A stretch of 10,010 bases of DNA from Saprospirales bacterium (GCA_947461165.1 CANHJR010000021.1:1-10010); one strand, 5' to 3'; positions 1-8,000 are shown, counted from the stretch's first letter. The notes: a model not told the origin generated them from the letters alone. Made by a program: numbers and translations.

Positions 1-15
1 CCTATTTTGAGAGAA

Positions 16-609
16 TTATTGAGCATCTGAATTGTTTTTGCTGAGGATATAATCGATAAGTTTTACGAGGGCCTTTTTGCGGTGACTGATTTGATTTTTT
101 TCTTCTTTGGTCAGTTCTGCATTGGTGCAATTGCCACCAATGGGTATAAAAATAGGATCATATCCAAAGCCATTGATCCCTTTTGGTTCAAGAGCGATGT
201 TGCCTTCCATTTCTCCTTCAAAACATTCGCAAGAGCTACTTGATTTGTATGTAAAAATGGAAACAAATCTTGCTTTTCGATTTTCAATACCTTCTAGTTC
301 TTTCAGTACCTTTTGATAATTACGAATGTCATCCCGATCTTCGCCGGCATACCTTGCACTGAATGCACTAGGCTTGCCAAGAAGCGATTCCACCTCTAAT
401 CCACTATCTTCTGCGATGCAGGTTAGTTTTGTTTTCTGAAAAAAGTATTCTGCTTTATGCTCAGAATTCTGTCTAATCGTATCGAATGGTTCAGGAATTT
501 CCTCCTGAAACATAATATCTTCAAGAGATAAAACGTGATAGCTATCGCCAAGAATACTTCGTACTTCCGACAATTTATTCTTATTATTTGTAGCGAATAA
601 AATTTTCAT
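16..609 (-). CDS. rdgB: RdgB/HAM1 family XTP/dITP diphosphatase
   Basis: House-cleaning pyrophosphatase that hydrolyses non-canonical purine triphosphates (dITP, XTP, ITP) to monophosphates plus pyrophosphate, keeping them out of DNA and RNA; cytosolic. The 197-residue protein has the normal family length. Seen: the N-terminal nucleotide-binding motif FATNNKNK (residues 5-12), the catalytic acidic stretch AEDSGLEV with Asp68, the SARYAGE segment (84-90), the FGYDPIF loop near 147-153, and the C-terminal SHRKKA motif near 175-180. The ATG at 609 lies 8 nt after the cysN stop, so it is probably the last or a late gene of the mreBCD-cysN transcript. No own promoter is evident. Identification is firm; the preferred substrate is inferred from the family. 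Confidence 0.96.
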   Translation of the reverse strand: MKILFATNNKNKLSEVRSILGDSYHVLSLEDIMFQEEIPEPFDTIRQNSEHKAEYFFQKTKLTCIAEDSGLEVESLLGKPSAFSARYAGEDRDDIRNYQKVLKELEGIENRKARFVSIFTYKSSSSCECFEGEMEGNIALEPKGINGFGYDPIFIPIGGNCTNAELTKEEKNQISHRKKALVKLIDYILSKNNSDAQ

Positions 610-617
610 TCAAGTTC

Positions 618-1913
618 TTATTGTTGAGATTCGAGGATCATGCCAGCACCCACTGTTACATTCGTCACTTCATCTATAAGAATAAAACTACCTGTTATCC
701 TGTTTTTTTGGTAGATATCATAAAAGATTTCAGAAGTAGTTCTGAGTTGGACTTTTCCGATATCATTCATGTTTAGTTGTGTTTGATCTGGTATGCGATG
801 CAAAGAATCGATATCCATTTTGTATGAGATTCCCTTCACCATAGCCTTGACATCTTTGGTGGTATGCTTCAAGATATATTTACTGCCTAATGACATTGGT
901 TTTTCGCTCATCCAACACATCATTGCTTGAATATCTTGTCCTCGTTTAGAGGTGTTATTCTCTCTAACGATCATATCGCCTCTTGAAATATCAATTTCGT
1001 CCTCTAACTGAATAGAAATAGATTGAGGTACGAAGGCTTCTGTTAAATCATGGTCTCCGAATTGAATGGACTTTATCTTACTTGTGAATCCCGAAGGAAA
1101 TATGGTCACCTTTTCTCCAACTCGTATTGTTCCTCCTAGCATTCTCCCGGCATAAGCCCTAAAGTCATGGTATTCCTCGCGCTGAGGGCGAATGACAGTT
1201 TGAACAGCGAATCTTGCATCGACTAGGTTATTGTCATTAGCTATATGAATGTTCTCGAGAAGATACATCAGTGTCGTACCTTCGTACCAAGGCATATTGG
1301 AGGATTTATGTACAATATTGTCACCATTCAGCGCAGAAATAGGTATGAAATGAAAGTCCTTGATTTGAAGCTTGGCAGCAAATTCTTTATAATCATCTCG
1401 TATCTTATTGTAAGTGGCTTGATCCCAATTGACGAGGTCCATTTTATTGATACAAATTGCCACATGCGGAATTCCAAGAAGTGAAGCAATCAGGGAATGT
1501 CGTTTCGTTTGTTCGATGATACCTTTGCGTGCATCGACTAGAATAATAGCAAGGTGAGCGGTAGATGCACCTGTGACCATATTTCTAGTATACTGAATAT
1601 GACCTGGCGTATCCGCTATTATGAATTTACGTCTTGGGGTGGAAAAATAACGATAGGCAACATCGATAGTAATTCCTTGTTCTAACTCCGCCTTGAGACC
1701 ATCGGTCAGATAGGCAAGATTTATTTTTTCTTCGCCTTTTCGCTGGCTTGTTTTTTCTATGGCATCAAGTTGGTCTTGAAAAATCGCCTTGGAATCCATG
1801 AGGAGACGACCTATCAACGTACTTTTCCCATCATCAACACTTCCTGCTGTGGTAAATCTCAGTAGTTCCATTCTGAGGTAGCTTTCACTATCAAATTTGC
1901 TTTCTTCAGACAT
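618..1913 (-). CDS. cysN: Sulfate adenylyltransferase subunit 1 (GTPase subunit CysN)
   Basis: Regulatory GTPase subunit of ATP sulfurylase. With CysD it couples GTP hydrolysis to making adenosine 5'-phosphosulfate from ATP and sulfate, the first step of assimilatory sulfate reduction. It is an EF-Tu-like translation-factor GTPase: P-loop GSVDDGKS (residues 24-31), GIT switch region (80-82), DTPGH (101-105), NKMD (156-159), a SAL motif after it, then beta-barrel domains. The protein ends without an APS kinase domain, so it is CysN, not the CysNC/NodQ fusion. I place the start at ATG 1913, 4 nt after the mreD stop, giving 431 residues. A longer in-frame start at 1958 would overlap mreD by 41 nt and adds residues with no family likeness. 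It lies in the mre operon rather than beside cysD, which is unusual. Confidence 0.93.
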   Translation of the reverse strand: MSEESKFDSESYLRMELLRFTTAGSVDDGKSTLIGRLLMDSKAIFQDQLDAIEKTSQRKGEEKINLAYLTDGLKAELEQGITIDVAYRYFSTPRRKFIIADTPGHIQYTRNMVTGASTAHLAIILVDARKGIIEQTKRHSLIASLLGIPHVAICINKMDLVNWDQATYNKIRDDYKEFAAKLQIKDFHFIPISALNGDNIVHKSSNMPWYEGTTLMYLLENIHIANDNNLVDARFAVQTVIRPQREEYHDFRAYAGRMLGGTIRVGEKVTIFPSGFTSKIKSIQFGDHDLTEAFVPQSISIQLEDEIDISRGDMIVRENNTSKRGQDIQAMMCWMSEKPMSLGSKYILKHTTKDVKAMVKGISYKMDIDSLHRIPDQTQLNMNDIGKVQLRTTSEIFYDIYQKNRITGSFILIDEVTNVTVGAGMILESQQ

Positions 1914-1917
1914 AAAC

Positions 1918-2454
1918 TTAATTGTACCTACGATAGATTTTTTTATCTCTTTTGTCAATATCTACATACATGATTGCATAAATTGCAAAAAATAGAAATG
2001 CGAGACTTGTACTCAAAATTGTCTTAAATATGATGTAAAAGGGATTATATAATTCTCCCATTTCAATTGTGAAATAAACTAGATGAAAAACGGATAACCC
2101 AATCATCACAAGTTTAAATAGAAAATTGCGGTCTTTGGATTTGCTGATAAATTCCGTTTCATCCATTTTTTTGACAGTCATCAAACGATAGAGATAAGGT
2201 CGGATATAAGCCAAAATAAGAACGCTTGCCATACCAATTCCTTGCGTTCCGCTAAAAATATCAACCAAAAAGCCATAAAAAGCGGCCAAGGACATATAGT
2301 ATTGAGGCTTCAGGTTTATCGGAAATAACAAAACAAATAAAGGGAAAATCTTTGGATTGAAATAGCCAAGAAAGTTGACATTGTTCAAAAACACAATTTG
2401 GACCAGCCCTAACAACAATCCATTAAGGATAATACGCAACCACTTGTTACTCAT
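1918..2454 (-). CDS. mreD: Rod shape-determining protein MreD
   Basis: Polytopic inner-membrane protein of the elongasome that works with MreB and MreC in guiding lateral wall synthesis. Sequence identity in this family is low, so the call rests on position directly after mreC plus size and hydropathy. About five hydrophobic segments are visible, including the N-terminal IILNGLLLGLVQIVF stretch, FPLFVLLFP, a central GFLVDIFSG segment (the family's typical Asp-containing motif before a membrane helix), and two C-terminal helices. The chosen start is ATG 2454, giving 178 residues. It overlaps the mreC end by 8 nt in the arrangement ATGAGTAA, suggesting translational coupling. An upstream in-frame ATG at 2493 would lie deep inside mreC and is less likely. 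The gene ends 4 nt before cysN. Confidence 0.88.
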   Translation of the reverse strand: MSNKWLRIILNGLLLGLVQIVFLNNVNFLGYFNPKIFPLFVLLFPINLKPQYYMSLAAFYGFLVDIFSGTQGIGMASVLILAYIRPYLYRLMTVKKMDETEFISKSKDRNFLFKLVMIGLSVFHLVYFTIEMGELYNPFYIIFKTILSTSLAFLFFAIYAIMYVDIDKRDKKIYRRYN

Positions 2455-3310
2455 TTTTTGAGGTTGATTGTTTTTGAATAATGCGAGATTCAACTGCTTG
2501 AATTTCTGGTTGACTGGTATTGTTTATCAAATAGACGTAATCAAGATTTGAAAAATCATTGTACATCTGAATTTGTATATTTGCAAAGTTGCTAACATCC
2601 TCTTTTTGTTTTAAAACCTGACCGATAGGAATCCCTTCAGGAAAATAGGATGAAAATCCACTAGTGACAATTTTATCACCTTTTTTTAACCTGATATGCT
2701 TTGGAATCTCATCTAATGAAGCCAGTCTAATATCTCCACCCGTCCATTTCAATTGACCAACATGGCTTGTTGATGCCACTCTGGCACTAACCGTCATATC
2801 TTTATTGATAAATGACATTATACTTGAATAATGCTCGTTGACTTCGATGACTACTCCAACAGGTCCATTTCGGCTGATTACTCCCATATCTTTGTGCAAT
2901 CCATCAGCACTTCCTTTGTCAATGATGATATAATTTCGGATGTTTGCAATTGAATTATGGATGACCTTGGCAGGAACTAATTTGAATCGAGATAGTTGAG
3001 GCAATTGAGATTGTGCCGAATAGTTAGAGTCGGCGGTTTTTTGGGCGTTTTGAGTTTGCAATGCTATTAACTGGTTAAGAAGTTTTGCATTCTCGTCGGC
3101 TAAGTTTTTATTGACATCACCCAGCATAAAATATTTTTTATACGAGTCTAATGTTTTGTATGTTGAAGCTACAACCGAATTTGACCGGGATATAATGTTG
3201 GAATTGTAAAACTGGTTGTACCGACCTATTATGAAAAAAGATAGCGCAAAATAAAATGCAAATACTAGTGTAGGAAATGTTTTAACAATTATATTGAAAA
3301 TGTTTCCCAT
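2447..3310 (-). CDS. mreC: Rod shape-determining protein MreC
   Basis: Bitopic membrane protein of the elongation complex, linking cytoplasmic MreB to periplasmic wall synthases. The 287-residue product has a short cytoplasmic N-terminus, one membrane helix (about residues 14-30, rich in F, L, A), a periplasmic helical/coiled-coil segment (about 60-95, with NLADENAKLLNQL), then the beta-rich MreC core. The core includes the typical NYIIIDKGSADGL, GVVIEVNEHYS and GDKIVTSG-SSYFPEGIPIG segments. The C-terminal tail is short and polar. It lies 44 nt after mreB and overlaps mreD by 8 nt, so the three are almost certainly co-transcribed. Nothing suggests damage; identification is firm. Confidence 0.95.
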   Translation of the reverse strand: MGNIFNIIVKTFPTLVFAFYFALSFFIIGRYNQFYNSNIISRSNSVVASTYKTLDSYKKYFMLGDVNKNLADENAKLLNQLIALQTQNAQKTADSNYSAQSQLPQLSRFKLVPAKVIHNSIANIRNYIIIDKGSADGLHKDMGVISRNGPVGVVIEVNEHYSSIMSFINKDMTVSARVASTSHVGQLKWTGGDIRLASLDEIPKHIRLKKGDKIVTSGFSSYFPEGIPIGQVLKQKEDVSNFANIQIQMYNDFSNLDYVYLINNTSQPEIQAVESRIIQKQSTSKNE

Positions 3311-3354
3311 ACTAAGATTCTATATTACCTTGTTTATTGTTATCTAAGAAGTCA

Positions 3355-4380
3355 TTATTTAAGAACAGCAGCAAATTTCTCCATATTTTTCAAGGCGATA
3401 TTTGTGCCTCGAGCTACTGCCAAAAGAGGATCATCAGCTACATGAACTTTGAGCTTAGTTTTGTCACTTATTCTCTTATCCAAACCTCTTAATAAAGCAC
3501 CTCCACCAGTAAGATAAATTCCAGTTCTGAATATGTCAGCGGCAAGTTCTGGAGGTGTAGATTCAAGCGCTTTGAGAATCGATTCTTCAATTTTTTGAAT
3601 AGACTTATCAAGAGCATCAGCTATTTCGTGATATGAGATCACAATTTGTTTTGGAATTCCCATCACGTTGTCTCTTCCTTGAACAGGATATTCTGCTGGA
3701 GGGTTTTCGAGATGCGTCAATGCAGAACCGACATTTTTCTTCACCTGCTCTGCGGTTGGTTCTCCGATATTGAGGTTGTGTTGGGTTTTCATGTAATCCA
3801 TGATGTCCTTTGTCAGTTGATCACCCGCAAGTCTTATTGATTGATCGCAAACGATTCCAGATAAAGCTATTACTGCAATTTCAGTAGTACCACCGCCTAT
3901 ATCTACAATCATATTTCCTTCTGCTTCTTTGACATCGATTCCTATGCCGATCGCCGCTGCCATTGGTTCAAAAATCAACTTGACTTCTTTACCACCCGCT
4001 CGCTCTGCACTATCCACAACGGCTCTCAATTCCACCTCAGTAATTCCTGAAGGAATACAGATAACCATTTTGTAGTTTGGTGGAAAAAGAAATTTATTTG
4101 ATTTTGTGATCATACCGATCATACCTCGAATCATGTTTTCCGCAGCATTAAAATTGGCAATGACACCATCTTTCAAAGGTTTGACAACCTCCAAATTTCG
4201 GTGTTCTTTGCCTTGCATTTGTTGGGCCTTCTCACCGATAGCGATAACCTTGTCTGTGATTTTGTCGATCGCAACCATCGATGGTTGGTCAACTACCACT
4301 CGGTCATCATGCATGATGATTGTGTTTGCTGTGCCAAGATCTATAGCTATTTCCTGTGTTAGAAAATTAAAAAGTTTCAT
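3355..4380 (-). CDS. mreB: Rod shape-determining protein MreB (bacterial actin)
   Basis: Actin-like ATPase that forms curved filaments on the inner membrane and orients lateral peptidoglycan synthesis. The 341 residues match the usual MreB length. Seen: an amphipathic hydrophobic N-terminus (MKLFNFLT) suited to membrane contact, phosphate-1 motif AIDLGTANT (12-20), CIPSGITEVE (108-117), EPMAAAIGIG (138-147), phosphate-2 motif VDIGGGTTEIAV (159-170), and the adenosine motif LTGGGALLRGLD near residue 290-301. It is the first gene of the mreBCD-cysN-rdgB run, with a TAnnTTTG promoter element about 60 nt upstream of ATG 4380. It presumably indicates a rod-shaped cell. Identification is very firm. 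Confidence 0.98.
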   Translation of the reverse strand: MKLFNFLTQEIAIDLGTANTIIMHDDRVVVDQPSMVAIDKITDKVIAIGEKAQQMQGKEHRNLEVVKPLKDGVIANFNAAENMIRGMIGMITKSNKFLFPPNYKMVICIPSGITEVELRAVVDSAERAGGKEVKLIFEPMAAAIGIGIDVKEAEGNMIVDIGGGTTEIAVIALSGIVCDQSIRLAGDQLTKDIMDYMKTQHNLNIGEPTAEQVKKNVGSALTHLENPPAEYPVQGRDNVMGIPKQIVISYHEIADALDKSIQKIEESILKALESTPPELAADIFRTGIYLTGGGALLRGLDKRISDKTKLKVHVADDPLLAVARGTNIALKNMEKFAAVLK

Positions 4381-4438
4381 GGAGTCGTCCTTGGGATCTA
4401 GAGATTATCGAAAATTTGATTTTGTGGGTTAAGACACA

Positions 4439-4446
4439 CAAAAGTA
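4439..4446 (-). promoter_or_regulatory. Predicted -7 element of mreB operon promoter (TACTTTTG)
   Basis: Read on the minus strand this is TACTTTTG, an exact match to the Bacteroidota -7 consensus TAnnTTTG. It lies 58 nt upstream of the mreB ATG in a 116-nt gap after pheS. No clear TTTG -33 box is found 19-21 nt further upstream, where the sequence is an A/T run, so the call is a half-site match. A 7-bp inverted repeat (4420-4426 with 4437-4443) overlaps it and could be an operator or chance. Confidence 0.5.
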
Positions 4447-4496
4447 TAACTAATTTGGGAAGTATTATTTTATTTTTTTTAAGACCTAAATTGTGC

Positions 4497-5522
4497 CTAA
4501 GAATTGGATCTAAATTGCTGTAAAAACCGAATATCATTTTGCCAAAATAGCCTCAAATCATCTATCTGATATAGGAGCATAGTGATTCGCTCGATACCCA
4601 TGCCGAATGCAAAACCGTTGTATTTTTCGGAATCGATATTGCAGTTCTTGAGAACAGCAGGATCAACCATGCCACAGCCCAATATTTCTACCCAACCAGT
4701 ATACTTGCAAATATTGCATCCTTTTTGTTCGCAGATAAAGCATGGTACATCTACTTCTGCACTTGGTTCGGTAAAAGGAAAATAGGATGGGCGCATCCGG
4801 ATATTCTCACTTCCAAAAAGCTCCTTGGCAAAGAAATAGATCACCTGCTTCAAATCAGCAAATGAAACCCCTTCATCAATATAGAGACCTTCCACTTGAT
4901 GAAAGGTGCAGTGGGCACGAGCAGAAATGGTTTCATTTCGATAGACTCTACCCGGATTTATAATTCTCAAGGGCAATTCATTGCGCTCCATCGCCCTAAT
5001 CTGCACATTAGAAGTGTGCGTGCGAAGCATCCATTCTAGATCTGGTGTAAGGAAAAAAGTGTCTTGCATGTCCCGAGCAGGATGATTTTTAGGGAGATTG
5101 AGTGCTGTAAAGTTGTGCCAATCATCTTCTATCTCAGGGCCTTCTTCTACCGTAAACCCAATTCGCTCGAATATGGATATAATTCGCCTTCGAACGATGG
5201 ATATCGGATGGTGACCTCCCGAGAGGCTTTGAAATGAGGGTGCAGTCAAATCAAAATCGATGCTTTTCTGCTCTCCATTGTTTTCATATCTATCCTTGGT
5301 TTCTGTCCACTTGGTTTCTGCCATTTTTTTAACATCGTTGATCAATAACCCAAACTCTTTTTTGCTCTCGCTAGGAACTTGTGCTATCAGCGACATTGAG
5401 TCTTTGAGTCGACCTTTTGTGCCTAGGTAGGCAATTCGAAATTTCTCAACACTTGATGCATTTTCTATTTTGTATTGTTCGATTTCGAGTTTCAACTCCT
5501 CAATCTTTTGTTTCCAATTCAC
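4497..5522 (-). CDS. pheS: Phenylalanine--tRNA ligase alpha subunit
   Basis: Catalytic alpha subunit of the (alpha-beta)2 class II enzyme that charges tRNA-Phe. Using the GTG start at 5522 gives 341 residues, usual for bacterial PheS: an N-terminal coiled-coil tRNA-binding arm (about 1-80), then the class II core. Seen: HPISIVRRR of motif 1 (near 105-113), motif 2 GRVYRNETISARAH (191-204) followed by CTFHQVEG, FTEPSAEVDV with the phenylalanine-pocket region, and motif 3 AFGMGIERITMLLY (305-318). Four cysteines in a CxxC-x4-CxxC pattern (261, 264, 269, 272) suggest a small zinc knuckle. An ATG at 5600 is in frame and would add 26 residues beginning MFFLFICFFI. These look unlike the family and fall in T-rich sequence, so I treat them as leader. 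pheT is not adjacent. The gene is divergent from rho. Confidence 0.94.
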   Translation of the reverse strand: MNWKQKIEELKLEIEQYKIENASSVEKFRIAYLGTKGRLKDSMSLIAQVPSESKKEFGLLINDVKKMAETKWTETKDRYENNGEQKSIDFDLTAPSFQSLSGGHHPISIVRRRIISIFERIGFTVEEGPEIEDDWHNFTALNLPKNHPARDMQDTFFLTPDLEWMLRTHTSNVQIRAMERNELPLRIINPGRVYRNETISARAHCTFHQVEGLYIDEGVSFADLKQVIYFFAKELFGSENIRMRPSYFPFTEPSAEVDVPCFICEQKGCNICKYTGWVEILGCGMVDPAVLKNCNIDSEKYNGFAFGMGIERITMLLYQIDDLRLFWQNDIRFLQQFRSNS

Positions 5523-5621
5523 TTCTATTAATTTTTGACCTTGCAAAGTTTGATTTTTTCGACCAATTCGAATAAAAAAACATATAAATAAAAAAAACAT
5601 TTACCTTTGTCATCGTTTTAC

Positions 5622-5643
5622 AGCAAGAATTTCCTTTCTTGCT
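5622..5643. repeat. Perfect 8-bp inverted repeat in the pheS/rho divergent spacer
   Basis: The arms AGCAAGAA (5622-5629) and TTCTTGCT (5636-5643) are exact reverse complements separated by 6 nt (TTTCCT). It lies about 100 nt upstream of the pheS GTG and about 113 nt upstream of the rho start, in otherwise A/T-rich non-coding DNA of about 230 nt. It could be an operator for either gene or a leader RNA hairpin. It is not followed by a T-run in either direction, so it is not a typical intrinsic terminator. Function unknown. Confidence 0.45.
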
Positions 5644-5755
5644 CATTATCCAATCCGTTTTTTCTTAGTCGTCCTTTTTTACGTCCATCATTTTTTTAGG
5701 AAATTATTTTTTATAACATTTTTATTTTAGTCATTTTTAAAAACATACCGTTATT

Positions 5756-7369
5756 TTGGAAAAGAACCCAGAAGAAAACCAATCGAAAAGAAAGCGTATG
5801 ACCAAAACGCCACAAACGATTTTAGAACTAAACCCACAAGACGAAATAATTCAAGAGCGATCTGATGTGACAAATTCAGATGAAATTGAATCAGAAAAAG
5901 CCGAAGGCAAAAAACGTGGTAGAAAGAAAACGACAGATACCACCAAAATTGTCCTCGCAGAAAAAACGGAACAAGTGAGGTCGGATCCTCAAGAAGAGAT
6001 CAGGGAAGAAAAAGTCCATCAGAACCAAGAACCGAAGCAACAGAAGCGTGATCGTTACGACCAAAAACCAAATCATAAAGAGCCAAGAGTTCAAAATAAT
6101 CCGCAACCAGTCCACCAATTGACTGAAGAATCTACTGGAGAAGTTTCAGATGGCGCAACTATGGAAGGGTTGCCTGAGGATGAAATCGAGATCGTGGAAG
6201 ATAAGAATGTATTGACATCTGAGCAGCGATTTCAAATATATCAGGAATTGGCAGGAAAGGTCAGTGCAGAGGGCGTATTAGAGATTACGAACGAACAGTT
6301 TGGATTCCTTCGTTCTGCAAACTATAACTATCTAGCTTCACCAGATGATGTCTATGTATCTCCTGCTCAAATCCGAATGTTCGGACTCAAATCTGGAGAT
6401 ACTGTTGTAGGTCCTATTCGTCCACCAAAAGAGGGTGAGCGATATTTTGCCCTCCAACAGGCGATTGAAGTTAATGGAATGCCTGTCGAAATGATCAAAG
6501 ACCGTGTGCCTTTTGATTATTTGACGCCATTGTTTCCATATGAAATGCTCAATCTATCCGACAAATCTGATCCTAAGAAAATCACAGGTCGAATCATGGA
6601 TCTATTCACCCCGATCGGAAAAGGTCAACGCGGTATGATTGTATCTCAACCTAAGACTGGTAAAACCACGGTGCTGAAAGATATAGCCAATGCCATAGCG
6701 ACCAATCATCCAGAGGTATACTTGATCGTTTTATTGATAGACGAACGTCCTGAGGAAGTGACAGATATGCAGCGATCTGTTAATGCAGAGGTAATAGCAT
6801 CCACATTTGACGAGCCAGCAACAAAACACGTTCAGATCGCGAATATCGTGCTACAAAAAGCGAAAAGATTGGTTGAAAGTGGTCATGATGTCGTGATCCT
6901 ATTGGATTCCATTACCAGATTAGCAAGGGCATACAATACCGTAGCACCATCTTCTGGCAAGGTCCTCTCCGGAGGTGTGGAAGCCAATGCTATGCAAAAA
7001 CCAAAACAGTTCTTTGGCGCTGCGCGAAAGATCGAAAATGGTGGCTCACTTACAATCATAGCCACAGCGCTTGTGGATACCGGTTCCAAAATGGATGAGG
7101 TTATATTTGAAGAGTTTAAGGGTACAGGCAATATGGAACTCCAACTAGAGCGTAAACTATCTAACAAACGAATCTATCCAGCCATAGATCTTGTGCCGTC
7201 TTCAACACGTCGCGATGATCTTTTGCTACCAAAAGATGTATTGCAGCGTATGCAGATTCTTCGTCAACAAATGGCGAGTATGCATGCAGATGAGGCCATG
7301 CAGTTTCTCCTCCAACATATGCGTGGAACACGAAATAATGAGGAGTTTATGATCAGTATGAATAGCTAA
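5756..7369 (+). CDS. rho: Transcription termination factor Rho
   Basis: Hexameric RNA-dependent ATPase/helicase that ends transcription of untranslated RNA. Numbering from TTG 5756 (537 residues): residues 1-155 are highly charged and low complexity (KRKR, KKRGRKK, many E, Q, N), with no Rho_N helical domain visible. The OB-fold RNA-binding domain follows (GFLR 183-186, [11 protein letters not shown] 197-207). The RecA-like core has Walker [10 protein letters not shown] (297-305), [10 protein letters not shown] with the catalytic Glu (329-338), Walker B VVILLD (379-384), the Q-loop region [11 protein letters not shown] (400-410) and the R-loop/Arg-finger region [13 protein letters not shown] and [10 protein letters not shown]. 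The first ATG is at 5798 (523 residues) and follows a purine-rich AAAAGAAAG. I kept the TTG because the codons between look like coding sequence. An in-frame stop at 5738 rules out a longer form. It is divergent from pheS, with no clear promoter match. Confidence 0.96.
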   Translation: MEKNPEENQSKRKRMTKTPQTILELNPQDEIIQERSDVTNSDEIESEKAEGKKRGRKKTTDTTKIVLAEKTEQVRSDPQEEIREEKVHQNQEPKQQKRDRYDQKPNHKEPRVQNNPQPVHQLTEESTGEVSDGATMEGLPEDEIEIVEDKNVLTSEQRFQIYQELAGKVSAEGVLEITNEQFGFLRSANYNYLASPDDVYVSPAQIRMFGLKSGDTVVGPIRPPKEGERYFALQQAIEVNGMPVEMIKDRVPFDYLTPLFPYEMLNLSDKSDPKKITGRIMDLFTPIGKGQRGMIVSQPKTGKTTVLKDIANAIATNHPEVYLIVLLIDERPEEVTDMQRSVNAEVIASTFDEPATKHVQIANIVLQKAKRLVESGHDVVILLDSITRLARAYNTVAPSSGKVLSGGVEANAMQKPKQFFGAARKIENGGSLTIIATALVDTGSKMDEVIFEEFKGTGNMELQLERKLSNKRIYPAIDLVPSSTRRDDLLLPKDVLQRMQILRQQMASMHADEAMQFLLQHMRGTRNNEEFMISMNS

Positions 7370-7400
7370 GGCATAGATCCTTTATTTCAGTACGCACAAC

Positions 7401-7940
7401 TTATTTGAGCAAGGCCCCGATATTTGTTTCCAATTCTTGCAATTTGACAGCATTGATGGTGGACTCTGTTTTGAATTTGATGATTCCGTTTTTATCAAGA
7501 AGAAATAGATAGCAATTCTTGTCTTTTTTGATATTGAGATATGAAATATAGTTATCTAAATTGCCATAATAACTCGCCACAAAATCATGTAGTGCAGGAG
7601 GAACACCGCCGCGCATGCCGCCGTCTATGATTCCACTAATGATTTTATAGCCTCCTGACATCATCGGAATTTCATAGTAATTGATTTCCTTTTTTTTGTA
7701 TTTTTTTGAGATGGCTGCCAGCCATGGATCGATTTGGTCCTGCGCCTCGCGTTTGAAAGCAATCACGATGATCGTTGGTTTTCCCTTGACATCTTTTGGA
7801 AATTCGATCGCTTTTTTTGAAAGGGTTTCCGCGGATAAATTTGGGAATACCTTATTGATAACAGTGTCAATTTTTTTGACCTGTGCTATCGAGGTCATTG
7901 CAAAAAGAATGTTGCAGGTAATCAGCGCGATGGTTTTCAT
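7401..7940 (-). CDS. Secreted thioredoxin-fold-like protein, possibly ATP10-like
   Basis: Unnamed small exported protein of 179 residues. The N-terminus is a signal peptide: Lys2, a hydrophobic stretch ALITCNILFAMTSIA, and a probable cleavage after SIA or SIAQ, so it acts in the periplasm. The mature part begins FPNLSAETLSKKAIEFPKD, then a strand GKPTIIVIAFKREAQ followed by PWL, and ends with NCYLFLLDKNGIIKFK. This resembles the layout of peroxiredoxin/TlpA-type thioredoxin folds and, from memory, the ATP10 family of assembly factors. The mature protein has one cysteine only (in NCYLF) and no CxxC, so a disulfide redox role is unlikely. It is convergent with rho, with a 31-nt gap and its own promoter upstream. 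The gene is clearly real; its function is not established. Confidence 0.78.
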   Translation of the reverse strand: MKTIALITCNILFAMTSIAQVKKIDTVINKVFPNLSAETLSKKAIEFPKDVKGKPTIIVIAFKREAQDQIDPWLAAISKKYKKKEINYYEIPMMSGGYKIISGIIDGGMRGGVPPALHDFVASYYGNLDNYISYLNIKKDKNCYLFLLDKNGIIKFKTESTINAVKLQELETNIGALLK

Positions 7941-7968
7941 TTCTTTTTTTTGATTTTATGGTTTATTT

Positions 7969-7999
7969 TAAATCTATTTTGATAATTCGAAGGCCCAAA
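7969..7999 (-). promoter_or_regulatory. Predicted Bacteroidota-type promoter for the secreted thioredoxin-fold-like protein
   Basis: On the minus strand TTTG (7999-7996) is followed after exactly 19 nt by TAGATTTA (7976-7969), which matches TAnnTTTG at all but the last position. The -7 element sits about 29 nt upstream of the ATG at 7940, leaving a short A-rich leader. Spacing and context fit the known Bacteroidota -33/-7 promoter. It lies just past the end of the ClbS-like pseudogene. Confidence 0.55.
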
Positions 8000-8000
8000 G

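Noticed and set aside
1914..1958. Longer CysN start at ATG 1958
   Set aside because: It would overlap mreD by 41 nt and add 15 residues unlike CysN; ATG 1913 sits 4 nt after the mreD stop.
5751..5758. TTATTTTG as a rho -7 promoter element
   Set aside because: It is one base short of TAnnTTTG spacing, has no TTTG box upstream, and overlaps the TTG start codon.
5891..6118. Minus-strand open frame with hydrophobic product opposite the rho N-terminal region
   Set aside because: It mirrors the A-rich, Lys/Glu/Gln-rich codons of rho, which read as Phe/Leu on the other strand; not a membrane protein gene.
7370..7400. Possible bidirectional terminator between the convergent rho and secreted-protein genes
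   Set aside because: No GC-rich hairpin with a T-run is visible in the 31-nt gap.
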